Shown piece after piece: positions 14,526 through 16,608 of a DNA stretch of 16,608 nucleotides (positions are counted from its first letter, which is position 1; each line of letters opens with the position of its first letter). Position numbers and translations under genes: made by a program. Source of the stretch: Campylobacteraceae bacterium (GTDB lineage: Bacteria; Campylobacterota; Campylobacteria; Campylobacterales; Sulfurovaceae); the NCBI GenBank assembly GCA_027022775.1, contig JALVXO010000040.1, forward strand, positions 1 to 16,608. Reading direction: 5' to 3'. The notes under the pieces were generated by a model. The model was not told where the DNA came from and ran no database searches. It saw only the letters and a list, made by a program, of their open reading frames with translations.

Positions 14526-14609
14526 ATCTTTAATTTGCTCTATTAAATTTTCATAAATTTCTTTAGTTTCTGGGATTAAAATAGATATGACATTTATTTT
14601 TGAAAAAAT
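14481..14609 (-). pseudogene. Orphan C-terminal gene fragment, family not recognised
   Basis: A 42-codon frame between two stops has protein-like composition: INVISILIPETKEIYENL, then IEQIKDEGFKPKFVLDINNL, with a strand-helix-strand pattern. It has no ATG, GTG or TTG start in a sensible place and no ribosome site, and its upstream side is a stop in very AT-rich DNA. It looks like the tail of a gene whose front is lost. Its 3' end lies within the right arm of the inverted repeat. I do not recognise the family. Confidence 0.4.
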
Positions 14610-14662
14610 TTAATAAAAATTCAAAAAAGACTCTTAAAGGACAGTTTTTGACCAAAAGATTT

Positions 14663-14670
14663 GCTATAAT
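14663..14670 (+). promoter_or_regulatory. Promoter of the cas10-like operon
   Basis: The -10 box TATAAT (14665-14670) follows TTGC, 50 bases before the ATG at 14721. The TTGACC at 14648 is only 11 bases away, too close to be its -35. The ribosome site AAGGAG (14709-14714) is the best in the window, six bases from the start codon. Confidence 0.6.
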
Positions 14671-14720
14671 ATAGCGCTTTTTACTTTTTTTAGCAAGGTA
14701 CAGTACAAAAGGAGATTTTT

Positions 14721-16232
14721 ATGGCGTTTTTATATGGGGCAAGTATTCAAGGGATACAGGGGTTTATTTTTGAAACCAATAAACTCAAAGAGATTGCAGG
14801 AGCTAGCAATTTAATAGAGTGGTTTGTTTCAAAGCAGTTTATTAAAAACTTTTTTAATGGCGAAGAAAAATATAAAATTTTAAGAAATGCAGGCGGGAAT
14901 ATACGGCTTTTATTTGAAGATATTCAAGATTTAGAATTTATGGTTAAATATTTTCCTAAATATATTATGCAAAGGGCTTATGGGATTACAGTTTCTCAAG
15001 CTGTTGTAGAGTATGAAGAAAATTGCACAGGTATTGAGTATTTAGATAAAGTTGAAGAGTTAGAAAGAAAATTAATTTACGCAAGAAATAAAGCCGCATA
15101 TCCTTTGGATGCTAGATTTAATATTTTAAAACAGTGTGGAAGGACTGGGAAACCATTATATGAAATAAAAAAAGATACTGAGTATGATAAAGGTTCATGG
15201 CAAAAAATGGCTGATGCAAATGATGCACACTTTGAATTACTGCTTGAAAAATTAGCAATATCAGATAATCTATTTTCAAAATTTGATATTGATATGGAAA
15301 ATATCTCCAACAAGAAAAACAAGATTGCAATCATCCATGCCGATGGAAACAAAATGGGACTTTTGCTGCAACAGATGAAAAACTCCCTGTTAAAGCAAAA
15401 CAAAAACCCAACTAAAATACAAGATGCTTACAAAACCATCTCAAAAGCTATAGAGTCTGCAACTATAGAAGCTGTAAAAACTGCCTACAAAGAGGTTTTT
15501 AAAAAATACGAAGAAGATGAAAACTCCGAAAATATCCCGTTTCGTCCTATTATCATTGGCGGAGATGATGTAACATTTGTCTGTAATGCAGATGAAGCGA
15601 TAGAGTTTACAAATATTTATCTAAAAAAATTTGAAGAGCTTACGAAAAAAAACTTTGAAGAGAGTGTCAAAGAGTTTGGTTTAAAAGAGTTTGAAAACGG
15701 CTTAACCGCATGTGCCGGTATTGCTTTTTGTAATGAAAAGTTTCCATTTCATTATGCAGTGGATTTAGCAGAAGCGTTATGTTCAGAAGCTAAAAAAATC
15801 TCTAACAGAGAAGACTCTTGCTTAATGTTCCATAATGTGCAAAGCTCCTATTTTATTGATTATCAAAACTATGTAGCAAATGAATTGACTACCAAAAAAG
15901 AAAAATACAAATTGCAATTTGCCCCATACTATACCAACAAAATACCATCAATAGATGCCTTTTTAAATGCCGCAGAAAAATTTGGAAGCGATGATATACC
16001 AAGAGGAAAGTTTCGAACCTGGGTTGGAGAGGTGCATAAAAATATTGAGTATGCAGAACTTTTTATGGAGAGAATTATTGCTGTATTAGATAAAGAGCAA
16101 AGAAGGGAACTCAATAATGCATTAAACAAATTGCATGAAGAACTCTCTTTGCAAACCCCTTTTGTAAACAAAGCAACACCGATATATGACATTATTTCGT
16201 ATCTCTCTATTAGAGGAGCAAAATATGAGTAA
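14721..16232 (+). CDS. Short Cas10-like protein (Cmr2/Csm1 family), HD-less with GGDD palm
   Basis: This is the large-subunit type of type III CRISPR effectors, here 503 residues, clearly shorter than typical Cas10. It begins directly with palm domain 1 (YGASIQGIQGFIFETNKLKEIAGASNLIE), so the N-terminal HD DNase of most Cas10 proteins is absent. Near residues 204-213 is IIHADGNKMG, equivalent to the usual DGD.MG with the second acid changed to N210. Palm domain 2 carries IIIGGDDVTF with G280-G281-D282-D283 intact, the motif that makes cyclic oligoadenylate signals in active systems. The paired-cysteine zinc finger between the palms is not seen. A helical C-terminal part (from about residue 400) follows. 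It heads an operon with a RAMP gene overlapping it by 8 bases. HD loss with intact GGDD is described for subtype III-D, but a subtype cannot be assigned from this window. Confidence 0.85.
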   Translation: MAFLYGASIQGIQGFIFETNKLKEIAGASNLIEWFVSKQFIKNFFNGEEKYKILRNAGGNIRLLFEDIQDLEFMVKYFPKYIMQRAYGITVSQAVVEYEENCTGIEYLDKVEELERKLIYARNKAAYPLDARFNILKQCGRTGKPLYEIKKDTEYDKGSWQKMADANDAHFELLLEKLAISDNLFSKFDIDMENISNKKNKIAIIHADGNKMGLLLQQMKNSLLKQNKNPTKIQDAYKTISKAIESATIEAVKTAYKEVFKKYEEDENSENIPFRPIIIGGDDVTFVCNADEAIEFTNIYLKKFEELTKKNFEESVKEFGLKEFENGLTACAGIAFCNEKFPFHYAVDLAEALCSEAKKISNREDSCLMFHNVQSSYFIDYQNYVANELTTKKEKYKLQFAPYYTNKIPSIDAFLNAAEKFGSDDIPRGKFRTWVGEVHKNIEYAELFMERIIAVLDKEQRRELNNALNKLHEELSLQTPFVNKATPIYDIISYLSIRGAKYE

Positions 16233-16608
16233 TAGCAATTACACTTTTGAATTAGAAATAAAATTTTTTACTTATTGGCACTGCAGTTCAGGTAGCAGCG
16301 GCGGAAGCCGTCTTGATGCAATGGTTGCAAGAGATAAAAACAATCTGCCATTTATCCCCGGCAAAACACTCAAAGGACATATTCGTGAAATGGCAGAAAC
16401 ATTTGGTAATGAACAGTTTGTAAATGAGTGTTTTGGTTATAATACCCATGAAGGGGAGTTTGGTTATGATAAAACTGTTTTAGATAAACCAAACAGAGAT
16501 AGAGAAGGCAAATGCTACTTTACAAATGCAATATTAGAAGAAAAAATCGATAAGGAGTTGAGTGAATACCTCTATCACTCTATTGCATCTACTGCTATAG
16601 TGCAAAAC
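16225..16608 (+). CDS. Cas7/Csm3-like RAMP protein, N-terminal part (cut by window edge)
   Basis: The first 128 residues of a RAMP-superfamily protein are present. The glycine-rich WHCSSGSSGGSRLDAMVARD and then LPFIPGKTLKGHIREMAE (residues 41-58) match the crRNA-binding Cas7-type signature (PYIPGSSLKG in Csm3). Asp31 in RLDAMVARD aligns by position with the target-cleaving aspartate of Csm3, so RNA cleavage is possible (inference). HSIASTAIVQN near the edge begins the next conserved block. The start ATG at 16225 overlaps the Cas10-like gene by 8 bases and has GAGGAG six bases upstream. A Csx10-like or Cmr-type RAMP are alternatives. Confidence 0.82.
   Translation, partial: MSNSNYTFELEIKFFTYWHCSSGSSGGSRLDAMVARDKNNLPFIPGKTLKGHIREMAETFGNEQFVNECFGYNTHEGEFGYDKTVLDKPNRDREGKCYFTNAILEEKIDKELSEYLYHSIASTAIVQN

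Noticed and set aside
14648..14653. TTGACC as -35 box of the cas10-like promoter
   Set aside because: It is only 11 bases from the TATAAT, too short for sigma-70; the TG-extended -10 box explains the promoter better.
14225..14720. A CRISPR array near the Cas10-like operon
   Set aside because: There are no regularly spaced direct repeats; the repetition here is inverted and irregular.

Overview
The window looks like chromosomal DNA of a Campylobacterota (epsilonproteobacterial) species. It is AT-rich, its coding is lysine- and glutamate-heavy, and it uses TTG and GTG starts freely. Its FtsI, HU and ATP synthase c subunit (with an N-terminal leader peptide) are of the kind found in that phylum. 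This placement is inferred from protein character alone; no rRNA is present.

Positions 1-11257 are mainly housekeeping. A LysR-type regulator runs off the left edge and is divergent from a UvrD/PcrA helicase gene. A short repeat-bearing gap separates uvrD from the convergent pair ftsW-murG (minus strand, overlapping GTGA). ftsI reads away from ftsW and meets recR tail to tail with a 4-base overlap. recR is coupled to a small Dabb-domain gene, which is divergent from dnaJ. Then follow an HU gene, tRNA-Leu(GAG) and atpE, all on the minus strand and each with its own signals, and a secreted L,D-transpeptidase-like gene on the plus strand.

From about 11260 to the right edge the character changes to a defence/toxin-antitoxin island with much decay. 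In order it holds a fossil 3' end of an MNT nucleotidyltransferase gene, an intact HEPN-MNT (HepT-MntA type) pair, a worn copy of the repeat seen after uvrD, and a dead YefM-YoeB pair (amber codon in the antitoxin, two deletions in the toxin). Next come an AAA-type ATPase with a DUF4143-like C-terminus, a long imperfect inverted repeat overlapping the end of a broken reading frame, and finally a strongly signalled operon. That operon starts with a short Cas10-like protein (palm domains and GGDD, no HD nuclease, no zinc finger) overlapping a Cas7/Csm3-like RAMP gene that is cut by the window edge.

The most interesting points are these. (1) The compact HD-less Cas10 plus RAMP operon may be an unusual type III CRISPR effector or a relative of one; no array is visible here. 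(2) An identical operator-like palindrome, ACATAA-N6-TTATGT, lies upstream of both hepT-mntA and the DUF4143 ATPase. (3) The inverted repeat just before the Cas10 operon is about 170 bases long. (4) The island holds several toxin-antitoxin fossils.
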